Assembly (NCBI GenBank): GCA_009760855.2
Contig: WPIO01000033.1
Coordinates: 4,133,001 to 4,197,000, forward strand
DNA from: Cristatella mucedo
Taxonomy: Eukaryota; Bryozoa; Phylactolaemata; Cristatellidae
Length of the DNA: 64,000 nucleotides
Reading direction: 5' to 3'
Made by a program: the position numbers and the translations under genes
In this document: piece by piece, positions 10,401-22,221 of the stretch
Position numbering within the stretch: position 1 is the stretch's first letter
How the letters are laid out: every line of letters begins with the position of its first letter
Notes under the pieces: model-generated
Databases searched by the model: none
Told to the model about the DNA's origin: nothing
What the model saw: the letters and a program-made list of their open reading frames with translations, nothing else

Positions 10401-13062
10401 TGTGGCTAGTTTTCTGGCCACTTTTTATTGAGATACTATACCATTTGTTTGATGCCATTTTGAAGCAGAGTTTCATACTCCAGAACCATTATCAGCTTGC
10501 TTAAAAGCTCTTCTCCTGCCCCTGTACTTGCATTAAACAACTCTGTTGAGTGCCGATTGATGCAGTGATCACCTCGATCTAATGACTCAGAATGAGCCAG
10601 TCCCTGCTAGAGAGGCAATAGTCATTGGAATTTTAGTTAGCTGGTACGACTTCTGATGGTAAGTAATTCATTTGGTATTCATTTCTCTTCTTGCTCTTCA
10701 TTTCTTGGTTGGATAAAAATAGTAATAATAATAATTTCTTTTGTATAGGTCCTAAAGAGAACCAAATCTCTTTCCAGGCATTTTACAACTCGTTGCAAGA
10801 GAAGCAATAATCAAGAGCCAATGACAAGCAGTTATTATTCATAGACAACCATGCAAAAGCACACATAAAGATGCTTAAAGCTGCTCGTTAGTAGGACCCC
10901 TGGTTATTAACATGCACTGAATCATTCAGAGACAAGCATACAAAGCAAATGGAAACAAAAACAAGTTCAGTGAATGTAAATGTAGAGCAGAGTCTCATCA
11001 GCATGGAAATGAAAGCCAGGGTTGTATTTGGCGATTACTTCGGTCAGAGGGAGGGTATAGATAGTGAAATGAAGATAAAGTGATTGGTGTTCTAGTGAGC
11101 ATTGACAATCAAGAGCCAAGCATCTTGAGTCACCTGGGTCAGATCGGCTACAGTAGCTTCTTTCGCGTGGATTGGTATATCCAAACCTTTCCGTTTTTCA
11201 TGCATGTATTGTTAATGTATGTGTTTTCACAAATCGTTACATCCGTTACATATACCTAAAACGGTGAGGTAGTACAGTAAGGGGGTCGTGGGGTCGAGCC
11301 TCGTGGCATATGTGAACGGCTGAATAAGGATTAAGTTCTCTTAGGGTGTTATACAAATGCATTATATACTTGCCACGCTGGTTTGGCCCAGTAGTTAAGG
11401 TGCCCGCCTCGACCAAGGTCAACATGAATGTATTTGATGACCGAGGTCATGGGCTCGATCCCTGTGGCATATGTGAAACGCCTGAATAGAGATTAAGTTC
11501 TCTTAGGGTTCTATACAAATGAATTATATTATTAGTGTTACTGTATAAAAATGCAAGAATATTATACAGCAGGGTCGTAGCTGGCGGGTTGCTGCTTATA
11601 GACGGTGATGTAAGTGTATTACATGATCTGGCTTCATTATGCCTTTCAGCCAGATGCGATTGAGTTTGGCTTAGTTGTGTGAAGCTAAATAATTATGTTC
11701 ATATTCAAGTGCCTTTCCTTTTGAAAGAGATGTAGTTTTCGTAGGGTGCCATGAAGATGCCATATTATCATTTGTAAGTTGTATTTATAATTTTTAATTA
11801 TAATTTGTAAGTTAATATATTTCTTTAATGATATAGTAGATGGATGTGGAAATGTCTCTGAATTTTCCGGAGTTCGAAAGCCGTCTTGACAGTAAAATTT
11901 CTACTGTTGCTTCACTATGCCGGCCATGGATGTGCTCACACAAGTCGAAACCGCGTACCGGCAATGCTGGTTTCGCTTGTTAGTTGACGCTCGTTTCTTG
12001 CTTGCTTATAGCTGTGCTTGCATGCTAGGAAAGCCTTACACTTCAACTCCTTACCTTGCCGTGTCTTAGATCTTAATTTTTGTTTTGCCTCTGTAAACAG
12101 GTTTTACACAAGGTGATGTTGGCACTGCGATGGGGAAGATCTACAACAACGACTTCAGTCAAACAACAATTTCGCGGTTTGAAGCTCTGAATCTCAGCTT
12201 CAAGAACATGTGTAAGTTAAAGCCGATGTTGGAGAAATGGCTACTGGAAGTTGATGCTCCAGACTGCAGCAGTGCAGAAGTAAGCCAGCTGCAGCATTCC
12301 ACCGAAGCATCGGATGTAATTGCGAGCATGCCTGCTGCACAAATACCTTTGGTTAGCGAGGCCGCCAAGCATGCGCAGCGGCGTCGGAAAAAGAGGACGA
12401 GTATTGAGAACAACACAAAATGTTCACTGGAAAGAAACTTCGTCAATAACCAGAAGCCGTCTTCAGAAGAGATTGCCCTCATTGCCGAAAACCTTGGCAT
12501 GGACCGAGAGGTCGTGCGTGTCTGGTTCTGTAATCGGCGTCAGAAGCAAAAAAGGATAAACCCCTCGCCTCCGCCATCCAACGCATTCGCGCTGATGAGC
12601 TCTGCACAGCAGCCAGCTGTGCAGTGTTTTACGTCCGCTGATGCTGCCTCGGCTGCCATCGCGATGGCACACGGAATTGGACAGATGACTGCCGGGCCGC
12701 TGAATGCCATACACCACAACATCCTACCAGGCGGCCAGGCTCAGGGCCTGTTTTGCGATACTGCCTTAGGTCAGCACGGTAGTCTGCTGCACTCGGTATC
12801 GGGCACAACCACCGCCGATGACAGGCAGACGCGGCAGAATATAACTGATTTGAATATGCTGAAAGACGACCTGTGCTCATCGTCTCCACCTCTGCCAGCC
12901 ATCGCATCGATGGCGGCTCTGGCAACCAGCTGCTTTCGTGACCTGCAGTCATCCTCACAGCAGCAGCAGAACTCAGCTCAGGGGGCATCTGCTAAAGAGA
13001 GTGCTGTGCCATGCACCCAGACCACTGAAGGACAGCCACCAGTGACGTTGGTGACGACATGA
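7346..13062 (+). CDS. POU2F: POU class II homeobox transcription factor (Oct-1/nubbin type), 3' part of gene
   Basis: Sequence-specific nuclear transcription factor with a bipartite DNA-binding domain that reads octamer-type sites. Two exons were found: 7346-7424 and 12101-13062, joined phase 1 to phase 1 at [11 protein letters not shown]. Together they encode a POU-specific domain (from [20 protein letters not shown] to [14 protein letters not shown]), a linker of about 40 residues, a POU homeodomain ([10 protein letters not shown] to [17 protein letters not shown], about 12379-12558) and a Ser/Gln-rich tail ending at TGA 13060-13062. The phrase [13 protein letters not shown] marks class II rather than class III or IV. 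The start codon and N-terminal activation region are not visible, and an ATG at 12130 lies inside the POU-specific domain, so it is not the start. Expression and partners cannot be read from the sequence. Confidence 0.93.
7425..8289 (+). other. intron of the POU gene, left part
   Basis: Start of the 4.7-kb intron 7425-12100. A 129-codon - strand frame (7545-7934) has no recognisable domain. The intron holds a dead Tc1-like element, a LINE remnant and two SINEs, listed separately. Confidence 0.8.
8290..8705 (+). pseudogene. Tc1/mariner-type transposase remnant
   Basis: Intronic DNA transposon relic. The + strand reads [19 protein letters not shown], then [14 protein letters not shown], the two catalytic blocks of Tc1 transposases (usually QDNDPKHTA and SPDLNPIENLW). 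The acidic residue of NPIEN is Lys here, so the triad is broken. A stop (8530-8532) ends this frame. The following sequence continues in another frame as VNDRQLF, then [14 protein letters not shown], the normal C-terminal block, so there is a frameshift near 8515. The N-terminal DNA-binding part and inverted ends were not found. Confidence 0.88.
9254..9690 (+). mobile_element. LINE 3' fragment (same family as 360-1226)
   Basis: The + strand reads [16 protein letters not shown], the conserved C-terminal block of CR1/L2-like ORF2, followed by [14 protein letters not shown] in a shifted frame. The 3' tail (gcatgtgtaaagtgctta, then ATT repeats) ends near 9690. It is broken by stops and frameshifts. 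Confidence 0.75.
9691..11277. other. POU intron, no gene recognised
   Basis: Non-coding. The + strand frame 9780-10106 has no motif. Nothing else stands out. Confidence 0.5.
11278..11370 (+). mobile_element. 5'-truncated SINE, family A
   Basis: Contains only the B-box half (gtggggtcgagcctcg) and the tail (attaagttctcttagggt, tatacaaatgcattatat). A full copy follows directly, so this forms a tandem SINE pair. Confidence 0.8.
11377..11532 (+). mobile_element. SINE, family A, near full length
   Basis: Has the complete order: gctggtttggcccagtag, gttaaggtgcccgcctcg, the ATGAATGTATTTGATGACCG insert, gtcatgggctcgatccc, then cctgaatagagattaagt and the ctatacaaatgaattata end. This is the best reference copy of the family in the window. 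Confidence 0.88.
12101..13062 (+). CDS. POU2F: POU gene terminal coding exon: rest of POU-specific domain, homeodomain, C-terminal tail
   Basis: Acceptor cctctgtaaacag precedes GTTTTACACAAGG, giving [13 protein letters not shown] with the previous exon. The exon carries [18 protein letters not shown], a linker with no strong conservation, the homeodomain with [11 protein letters not shown], and a tail rich in Ser, Gln and Ala ending PPVTLVTT. The homeodomain has unusual residues for the class: [16 protein letters not shown] where Oct-1 and nubbin share an aliphatic and basic helix 1. QKQKRINP replaces the common QKEKRINP. The single large exon is intact. Confidence 0.93.
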
Positions 13063-13830
13063 CTTGTGTAGAGCAGCACTGTGCACATGCACGAGTTCTG
13101 CCGTGCAAAAGAACTGTCGACACGTCAAGGCCTCCGGCGATATCTAGAATATCAGCCTTGAACCATGCCGTTGAAGCACTTAGTTGAAGCTTGGCGCTGC
13201 TGCCACTGCTATTCGTTGGCGTTCAGTATTAAGCAGCAAGCCTGCTTGATGAGCTGACCACGTGGCTGACACTTTTTGTAAAACGGCGTGAGATGTGCTC
13301 TGTACTTATTTTTGACGGACTGCTCAGGACAGCTAAGTTGGTTCTAACCTCTCTCTAGTCAGTCAAAATTGGAAGCCGGATGCTCTAGCCGAGTGTGGTA
13401 TGGTAGAAAGACTCTGGGTGGTAGTTTGTTGCTGCAGTTTGCTGAAGTGCTGCTGCTGTTCCAAGTACTTGAGACATTTTTAGGGTATTTATAGCCTGTA
13501 ATGCTCATTAATAGGTATTTTGTGAACCTGGTTCCACCTGCTGTGTGATATGGATCTTGATTGCAACAAGTGCCCTGCAAGTGCAACGTGGCCTTTTTTG
13601 CTGGCTTGACTGCCAGCTGGTGCCTCTTTTGTAACTTGTTCACAGACTCACACGAGCTGAATCCGTAGGATGAGTCGACAGCATTTTAGAAGAGCTGGTA
13701 TAGAGAGGTCACATGCTGGCAATCTTTTAGGTTGGTGTAAATGGTTTTCACCACCTATCGGGACGACCTGGCTTTTAGCAAGACCGGTTTATTTATAAAA
13801 ATAATAAATCGTGAAGTTCGGGATGATTTC
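13063..13830 (+). terminator. POU gene 3' UTR with poly(A) signal
   Basis: Downstream of the TGA the first AATAAA on the + strand is at 13803-13808, about 740 bases after the stop. The stretch between has no other feature. The exact cleavage point is not visible. Confidence 0.6.
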
Positions 13831-16800
13831 ATGACCTTGATTGTATAGAGGATTGGCACTTGTCACGAACATTGTTGCCGTTGCACATTTTCACTGTTTT
13901 TCTTACGTAGGGGACTGCCGTCAGCTCTAAGCTCTCAGTAGCTGCCGAATTCAGGACATGCTGGTTGTACAGGTCATGCTGCAGACGTACAGGTTTGCGT
14001 ACTGAAGAGCCTCGTGCGATATCTTCCTCAGTGATTTTAGTAATTCACACGAGACTTGGCATCGGTTTCTGTAATTGGACAGTTACACACAAATAGACGG
14101 CTATTAAAATCAAATGTCGCGAGAAGAGACACAACATTAATACTCGACGGAATAGAAAAAAAAGTTAAATTTGTGTCTTACAGTGCTCTTCCTTTGCAAT
14201 AGGGCTTTTATGGTTACAATTGCTGTGTTCAGCAGGAAAAACCAAAGAACTCAAAAACCCGTTTGTCGAAGCGATGCATCTACAGCTTTGTGTTTGCTCT
14301 TTCAGATGAATGCTAACTTGGCAACAGATCTCACCGAAATTTGATGTTATCGTGATATCTGTTCTTTTAAAAGACTGTCCAAACCGACAATCTTGGTTGA
14401 GGCTCTGAGATTGGGTCGTTTTACCAGCATAAGGAACTTTCCCGGAATTGTTGTTTCAAACTGGATGGTGTCATTCATTTATACGGTTTTTATATCTTCT
14501 AACGCTAGCTGAATGAAAAAAGGAATCTGCTAGCTAATTTGAGATATGATTCGCTCGAGCATACGTCGACTCCTACTAAATTAAGTACCGCGCTCTCTCG
14601 CCAGATCCTTTCTATGATGTACATCTTTTAATCGTCAGCGTGGGCAAACGCTTATTTCGGAGATTGTCACTGCCTCACCAGTGCGAAGTTTTTACATAGC
14701 TATGGGACTCCTTTGATTGGCTTCACACTGTTTCGTACACGATTGGAATTTCACGCTTTGAGAGTCATGGCTTGGCTGTGTTAGTGAATCTGAGACGCTT
14801 TCGGTCTCCCTTGTCTTCTTGCGTATACGGTACTATATATGCAAAGTCAGGTGTCGCTGCTTTCTTTGAGGCGAAAAGATCTCCAGAGTTACACACTCTT
14901 TCTTTAGATGCACAAATTAGGCGCCACCTATACCTCAGAGTAGTGCTTTAGTTTCAAGCTAACAGTCCGAATTCCTTGAATAAATGAACGAAATCGCGAA
15001 CTGCATACGTGAAAACGGGCTAGTTAAGCGTTATAAGACCTCGTGGATTCCGGACGCTTTATAAGGATGCGTGCATAAGTCTTTGATCAAAGCAATGTCA
15101 ATTTCCAAAGCTTAACAAAATGCACTACGAAGCAGCAGGCTCATACGAATACGAGACCAATACGAAAGAAACAATTACACAAACGTAGTCACTTCATGCT
15201 GGGCTTGCGATGCGATAAATAGTCCAATTCAGGTCGTAAAAAATACTTCCCTGATCATTTTTTTAAAATTTAAGTTTGCTCGCTGGCCTGCTACTTCTAT
15301 AAACCTGTGAAAATTACGTGCGGTGAACAGGGCCAGGCGGAGTCTTTGAAAAAAGGAAGACCAAACCTGCACGAAAACTCGACAAAAATCCAAAATGTGT
15401 GCAAAATTGTCAACGGAATTCGGTACACTGAAATGCGCTTCTCTAAGCCAAGAAGTCAAAATGCACGGTAAACGATCGTTCAAAATCAGCATGGTCACAA
15501 AGCCGTAAACACTAAACTGATGGCCACGTGGGCTAGCAGGCTCTGAGCTCTCCACCAATCTCCGTTGATCAAAATGATAATGTAACTGACTGAATTCTAA
15601 TGTAGCTGACGTTCGAGATGCCTTTTTAGCGGAATTTTATTACATGCACGTGGTATCGTGTCGCTAGCCATCAGCTCAGACTGCTAGTTGATCGATGGAC
15701 AGCATGCACATCCAGTTGCAGAATAAGAGCTGTAATGCCGGCGGAAGCTTCGGCTGAATGGTCATGAACGTTTAAGTTCAACAGCCGATAGCCACTACAA
15801 ACCCTGTAGAATGCTTAGTCTGCTTAGTGAAGCAAGCCTAGCTTGAACAGGCTATCACAAAGGTTGGCACCTTATAGTTTTTAATGCATTCCAGAGGCTT
15901 GGCACATGTAGTGACCACAGATGTAACCATGGACGCTTTTGGCTTGCTTTTGTTTGACAGATTTGCAAGCCCAATTTGCAGTTTAGTATGACTACACAAA
16001 TGACGGAGATGTGTGTAACGGTGTGCTTGCACCAGCCTACCTCCCTGCTTATCCATTTTGGTGTCGCAACACCCGCTCGTAAGCTTCTAGTCGTCTCGCC
16101 GCCCCTCGTATTACATTAAAATCTTCAACCGACAGTTCGTGCGCGTCGAAAGTCAGGAGCTCGTGTCTGGCTTCGCTTCGGTCGTTACCTACAATGACTT
16201 TCAATAGTCTAACTATCTAAAGGGTAAAAACGTAACTGTTTCGGTTCCTTCGGCCCAGCCCGAGCTTGTTTTTGTTCTTGCGGGTTTTGTGTGCTTGCAT
16301 GAGCATGATTCAAGTTACGGTACTAACAAGTGGTCCTATTATTCGGCGTCTTCTCTAGTGCTTTAGAATATATTCTTTTGTATGCTTTTCTAAGCATGAT
16401 GACGTGCACTAAGCCTTCATTATTGATTCTCTTACGGCAAGCCTTTTAGATCATGGATAGAGATTTAGCTCTCTTGTTAATTTATAAATGCAATATATTA
16501 TTATTATTATTACAACTTATCCAGTAGCCGCTACACTAAAAACCCCATAAATTAGATCGGCTGTTTTTACTCTGTACCGGCGGTAGCTGCCACACCAGCA
16601 CCATCCAACTGCAGAAATCCTCAAAGAGAGCTACGATTTCGTCTGGCCCCAACGATGAGTTTCATGGGTACCTGCTCTAATGGACAGATCGGCAACAGCC
16701 AATCAGGAAGCAGCAATCCAAATTAGGCACTTCAAGCCATTCCATTAGACGAGCCGTTTGAAGTTCCGACCTTGGCATTAGCGTACTGGTTATAAGTAAA

Positions 16801-17603
16801 TGGCGATGCGATCTCGATAATTCTATTGAAGATCATAAATATTCACCCTGTATACGCACGGTGGACGAAAAACAGTCTAGCTAAATAACTTTGGGCTAAA
16901 CAACCTCTCGTCGGTCGGTTCGGGGAGAGCCGAGGGCTTCACAACCTTATTGTCTTGATCATTTGGAATTTCTGACTCGGCAGCCGGAATGCAACATCAC
17001 CCTCAAGAATACTTAAGCAGAAGCAGGTCTTTTGTGCTCAGAAAGTTCTAACATTAACCTGAATTAATGGGTAAGCCAACTCGGCCCAATATTTACAGCA
17101 TACAAATGCACTTTATAGAGTGAGGTACAAAGATTAATACTAACCTCGTCACGCAATCTCTTTTGTTGCAAATTTAACTCGTATGCCCCAAAACAAGAAT
17201 AAAAGATAAGGATGAGGAAAACTAGATTTTCGCTGACGTTTTCTTGTTTTTAAAACCAAGAATTAGGCTGGTATGTGCGCTTCACTGTGCGTGCCGGTAT
17301 CTTGCTCAGCTACAAAATATTTCATACGAAGTTGACTCGCTGTTGATGGTTCGTCTGTCAGTAAATTGGTGGAACTCCCTCGACTGGCACCCTAGGCAAG
17401 CTATCTAGATAGCGGATAGTAAAGTACATTCTTCTCTCACTTGCTCCAGTGTCCGTGTTGAAGAATATTTTGCAGGAACAGGAATTTCCCTAGGTTACAG
17501 GGACTCTATCACAAGATCAATAACTTGGGTAACATGTTTAATATCTATAATAATCTAGCTTAAATAATTTGATCGTTCCGTCCGTCTTTTTGTCTGTCGC
17601 ACT
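13831..17603. other. intergenic, no gene recognised
   Basis: No supportable gene. A 109-codon - strand frame at 15229-15558 is the longest, without a recognised domain or splice context. A short family-A-type tail (atggatagagatttagctct, then ATT repeats) lies at 16452-16512. Confidence 0.5.
16452..16512 (+). mobile_element. SINE tail remnant
   Basis: Only the terminal part of a family A copy remains: gatagagatttagctctctt, an atttataaatgcaatata end, then an ATT run. The tRNA-like head is absent. Confidence 0.6.
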
Positions 17604-17745
17604 TTAAAAAATACTAGCCGATTTAACAGCCCCCTTTTGTATAGCGGCAGAAGAGCCCTTGGGGCTATAATGACCGCTTGCAGTGGCAATAAAGGATCGC
17701 CTAGCGCAGGATTCGAACCCACCACCTCGGTCCCGAGGTCGTGAT
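17604..17745 (-). mobile_element. tRNA-derived SINE, family B, reverse orientation
   Basis: Read on the - strand it has a tRNA-like B box (gggttcgaatcctgcgct), a body with TGCAAGCGGTCATTATAGCC, and the AAATCGGCTAGTATTT end. The same order occurs at 40489-40680 and 52838-53003. The 5' end runs into the inverted repeat at 17746. Confidence 0.75.
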
Positions 17746-17837
17746 TAAAGTGAGCCGTGATGGCACACTAGGTAAGGTGATTGCTTATCACGACCTCGTG
17801 TGCCAAGTGACCTAGTGTGCCATCACGGCTCACTTTA
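17746..17837. repeat. 28-bp perfect inverted repeat, 36-base loop
   Basis: Left arm 17746-17773 and right arm 17810-17837 are exact reverse complements (core taaagtgagccgtgatggca). The arm sequence is related to the head of the family B SINE, so this looks like two SINE heads meeting in opposite orientation. Confidence 0.9.
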
Positions 17838-18338
17838 AAGTAAACAATAGCAACTTTATTGCACGTCACGGATTGCTGTGGCAGAATACCACATAATGAG
17901 TACTTATTTCATAGTGGGTTAATTGGTAAACAACGCATGAGGAACTAACAACAAACCTCCTTATAAAATCAAAATTATATACGTGCATCAATGACGAAAA
18001 AGTAAGTAGCAAGAGAGCTCCTTAAAATTGCCATAGATTTGTGCAGAGATTTACGGCACAATTTTTCCATAATTAAAACTCCAAAGAAATTTCCATAAAT
18101 TTGCGAGTTATAAAATTGTCTGGTAAGAGGCAGGAGCCACGATGGGCAGGGGAACGGTCGGGCGGGGCAGAAGAGGAAGGAGCTTCCAGAAATTTCTAGC
18201 GAGTTCCAGGTAGGTTCCATTAAAAGAAATTTCTTTAGGTTTGCAACCCTCGAAAAGAAAAGCATATGAGCAACACATGAGTTCCATGGAATGAAAAAAA
18301 TTATGACGAAATGCAAGTAGCAGAAAGTTTAGTTTGCA

Positions 18339-18340
<2 letters not shown>

Positions 18341-18426
<86 letters not shown>
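18341..18426. repeat. (TC)n microsatellite
   Basis: About 43 uninterrupted TC units at the left border of the CpG-rich block. Long frames through it are artefacts. Confidence 0.98.
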
Positions 18427-18429
<3 letters not shown>

Positions 18430-18660
18430 GAAAGGCCTCAAGCAGACGAGAGCGCCAATTCGCAGCGGCCGCGGCCGTCGACTGCAGGAGCGCGGCTCTG
18501 GCCTTCGCCATAACGTGACGTGACGTAGTCGTGCCCGCTCCCACCGCAAAGTCGCCACTAAGAATCGAGTCGATCGTCTAGCGAGCGGCCGTCGATTAGG
18601 GGCAGACGAGTGCGTCGGTCGGTCGGTCAGCGCCAGATAGCGACGAGCTCTCGCGCCGTC

Positions 18661-18709
18661 GGCTTCGGCTCCCACTCTGGCTCCGGCTCCCACTCTGGCT
18701 CTGGCTCCG

Positions 18710-18740
<31 letters not shown>

Positions 18741-18812
18741 CTCCGGCTCTGGCTCCGGCTCTGGCTCTGGCTCCGGCTCTGGCTCCGGCTCCGGCTCTGG
18801 CTCTGGCTCTGG
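18661..18812. repeat. GGCTCT/GGCTCC hexamer array
   Basis: About 24 copies of GGCTCT or GGCTCC. One + frame reads Ser-Gly repeats. The - strand reads Arg/Ala/Gly or Ser/Gln/Arg repeats. All frames stay open because the unit has no stop. No start or splice context supports a gene. Confidence 0.95.
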
Positions 18813-19120
18813 TGTCGCTCGGCGATCTGCTCGAGGATCGAAGACTGTTCAAGCATGGTCAATGGAGCAAAATGAGCAAATGGAAATCGTCGTGCCACTA
18901 GATTCAGTCGGCTAATGGAGCAGCGCCCAGCTCAGCCGCTTCTACGGTCGACGGCAGGCGGCTCCCGCCGAATAGCTGAGCGGCGAGTCGCTTTTTTGTT
19001 CACTACGACGAGCGCAGCGAATAACGTCCCGCAGTGGTCAGCGTGCAGCAAAGCCTGGCGGCTGTCTCGCCAAGTGGTCGCCTCTCAGCCACATTTATTA
19101 GCAATTTGATTAGAATAGAA

Positions 19121-19263
19121 CGTTTGTGTTGCCGTCTAGTGGTAAAGGTGCTCGCACTGACCAAGGTCAAAGTGATCGAGGTCGCGGGTTCGAACCACGT
19201 GGCGTATGTGAAGCACCTGAATAGAGATCGAGTTATCTTAGGGCTCTACACAAATCAATTATA
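19121..19263 (+). mobile_element. SINE, family A
   Basis: Has a good tRNA-like head (tctagtggtaaaggtgct) and a near-perfect B box (gcgggttcgaaccacg), then cctgaatagagatcgagt and a ctacacaaatcaattata tail. The strong B box suggests a relatively young copy. Confidence 0.85.
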
Positions 19264-20275
19264 ACTATGTTTTGGTAATGAAAAAGAAGCACCAAACCAT
19301 TGACTGGCCGATGCTTTACTTTTACTCATATCTGTGCGCGTAGTAAAAAAGGCGTAGCGAAGCAAGTGACTGATCAGGAAGTGCCTCAGAAAACGTCCTC
19401 CCAAAAACTTGGCCCGTGCATGTGAGCCGAGTCAAGATTATCACCCTTGGAAAAATCCTACAGACGCTTCTAGACTTACCCAACTAAGGAATTTCTAAAT
19501 ACCTTAATCCCGCGACGAGAATCGTCAATACAATCTCTAAGCTCAAGCAGAAAGGTAATCGCTAGGGCGTTTGACTCTATATTTTCGGTAGCATCCCAAA
19601 GTGGTGGGTTAGGCTTTTTGTGCGCCTTCGTACGCTATGCGAAGCTGGCCAATGCTTGAGTCGTGTATTTACTTACAATTTACCACGCTCTGCTACGCGT
19701 ACGCTCGCACTTGCTTCCCCATTTCCCGGAGGCTATTTGCGCTGCTGTCGACAGGAAGTCCAGACAGCATGATCTTGACCTGACCTGGCGCGGCCGCGAC
19801 GGTCCGCGCACTCGCGCCGATCGCCTCCGAGCTCCTCCGACGGCCGCAAAGCCCGATTGAAAGGCAAAGGCTCTAGCGACGTAGACGCGCGCTGCGAGCG
19901 TATCTTACTGACTTCGGCGAGCCAGCTAACGCCGGCAAGCAAGCAGCGCGTCAGTCACATGCGCACGCGCGCCGCAAGCCTCTGAGACGCTGCCGCTTAG
20001 TAGTAGGTAGTACAAGTCGGCGCTTGGAGCGAGCCTCGGTTGCTGAGCTTCGTCGTCTGCTACGCACGCGCGGCCGCCGCCGAATCGTCGCCGGAGCGCA
20101 GTTTGGGCTATTGGCTCGCTTGCTCACGTCGGCAAAAGGAAAGCTGGTGATCCTTTCGCAGGGGCCGGCGGTCGGGTGCCCGGCGCGGCTGTGACGGCGT
20201 GCCGCCCTCGCCCTACGGCGGCGGCCATCGAATGGCGTCACTCAAGAACCTCTCTTGCTTGCGAGGAGAGCGAAG

Positions 20276-20290
20276 GGAGAGAAAGAAAGG

Positions 20291-20321
<31 letters not shown>

Positions 20322-20383
20322 AGAGAGATAAAGAGAGACAGAGAGAGAGACAGAGAAAGACAGAGAGAGACAGAGAGAGAGAC

Positions 20384-20444
<61 letters not shown>

Positions 20445-20467
20445 GACAGAGAGAGACAGAGAGAGAC

Positions 20468-20498
<31 letters not shown>

Positions 20499-20645
20499 CA
20501 GAGAGAGACAGAGAGAGACAGAGAGAGACAGAGAGAGACAGAGAGAGACAGAGAGAGACAGAGAGAGACAGAGAGAGACAGAGAGAGACAGAGAGAGACA
20601 GAGAGAGAGAGAGAGACAGAGAGAGAGAACGTGAGAGAGCAAGAG
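20276..20645. repeat. purine array, GA with GAGAGAGACA decamer units
   Basis: Impure GA at the left passes into a regular 10-base unit (gagagagaca) repeated at least ten times around 20480-20600. Frames of 130-200 codons on both strands are low-complexity artefacts. Confidence 0.96.
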
Positions 20646-22221
20646 AGCTCACGCTGCCGCAGCACTTTCCGCTCGATGAAAGGCCGGCGGCCGTCCGCCG
20701 GTGAGCTCATACCTCCGGCAATACTTTGATCTTGCAAGAACAATGGTCCGCGCGAGGCTTCATGACTCGAACCGGCAGTCCATTGTTCGCGAGTGTGTGT
20801 CCACAAAAGAGCGATAGCCATCGCGCATTGTAGCCACCGAAACGCGGCGGCGAGACCAGGTGTTCAGCCACTTCGTCCAACTTAAAGCGCCGCCTCAGCC
20901 GTCTCGAAGCTGCGACAACATCGTGAGAAAAACGGCACGTCTCGCGGCAGCCATCGGAGCCGGTGGAGACGCCGGCGGCGGCGGCGTTGGCGGCTCGCGG
21001 ATACAGGCTGTCGGCTGCGGGCAGCCGCAAGCGACAAGTTCGACGAGCTTCGCGCGTTCCGCGTCGCCGCTCGTTGGCGCTCGCGCTCGCTATCATGTGC
21101 GCTTGCCTTCGCGCATCGTAGTCGTAGAAGACTTCCGCCTCCGCGAGGGCTCGGAAACAAGGCGGCGCTTCGAGCTCGCGACCGAGCAGCCGGTTCGCTG
21201 CGCGCCCAGCTCGGAAAGTGTTTACGCCCCCCCCCCCACCACCCCACCGCGAAGAGGGAAGCTAGAGCGGCGGCAACGGCTGCGGCGGGGCGCGCGCGTC
21301 GCTTCGCCGTCGCGCGAGCGCAGCGACGGCGCGGGTCCTGATGCGACAGGTGGCCCGCAGAGTCGTCGCCGCCGCCGCCCTCGCGCGCTTCGCGCCGCAG
21401 CCGGTTAGTGTCGCACCGCTGCGGCCGCCTCTTCTCGGGCGGGCCACCGCGGCAGCTCGCGCTCCGCGTCCAGCCGCGACAGTCTCTAGCCGTCGCCTAA
21501 GGCCGTATTCTGATTACCTAGCCAACTGTCACTTAAGACAAGTCTAGAGGTCATTGAAACGCCTAATTAAACACAAGATACACTGCGCCCGGGCTATCAA
21601 CACGCCCGGCGAGCTCGTTCAAAAGATGCTTGTTTTACTTTGCGATTCTTTTTGTTCTGGAGTGCTGTTGCGAGTCGCAGCAAAAGTGGCTTCGCCTTGT
21701 CGCCAATCGGCGGAGCGCGCCGGCTCGAGCTGTCGCGAGCTCTGAGCACGGGTCGTCGCGTGCTCCGCCAGCAGCGACCGCGCGCTGAGAGCAGCTCGCG
21801 TCGCGCGCGCACGGCTCAGCCGGCGACGCGGCCTTCCTCCTCTGGGCGCCGGCGTCCTCCGGCGCAATTTCCTTCGCGCCGCCCCCGGCTGACGCCGAGA
21901 TCAAGGCGAGCGGGCGCGCGCATAGTATTGGCTCGCTTCTCAAGCGCCCCGAGGAGGCCGCCGCAGCCGCACGCAGCACCGCCCTCGAGGCGGCCGACGC
22001 ACGGGAGTGCGCCGCCGTCAGCGCGTCTCCCGCTCTTCGCCGCGCTCTCACAGGCGGACGCTGCCCGCAGGCAGAAGCGCTGCTCGCAGGCATCGCCGAG
22101 TGGCGCGGCGATTAGTGCACGCGCTCGCGCAGGCGTCGGACTCCCAGAGCGGATCCGTCGAGGGGGTGACTCTCGCCGGCAGGCCCGCCGCCTAGCGCGG
22201 CAAGGGTGTTGTCCTAAGTGA

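Noticed and set aside
18301-18915. Ser-Gly, Arg-Ala and Ser-Gln-Arg repeat frames
   Set aside because: Products of the TC and GGCTCT arrays, open in several frames on both strands at once.
20199-20821. Frames of 130-200 codons on both strands (Arg-Glu or Leu-Ser rich)
   Set aside because: They are translations of the GA decamer array; no domain, start context or splicing supports them.
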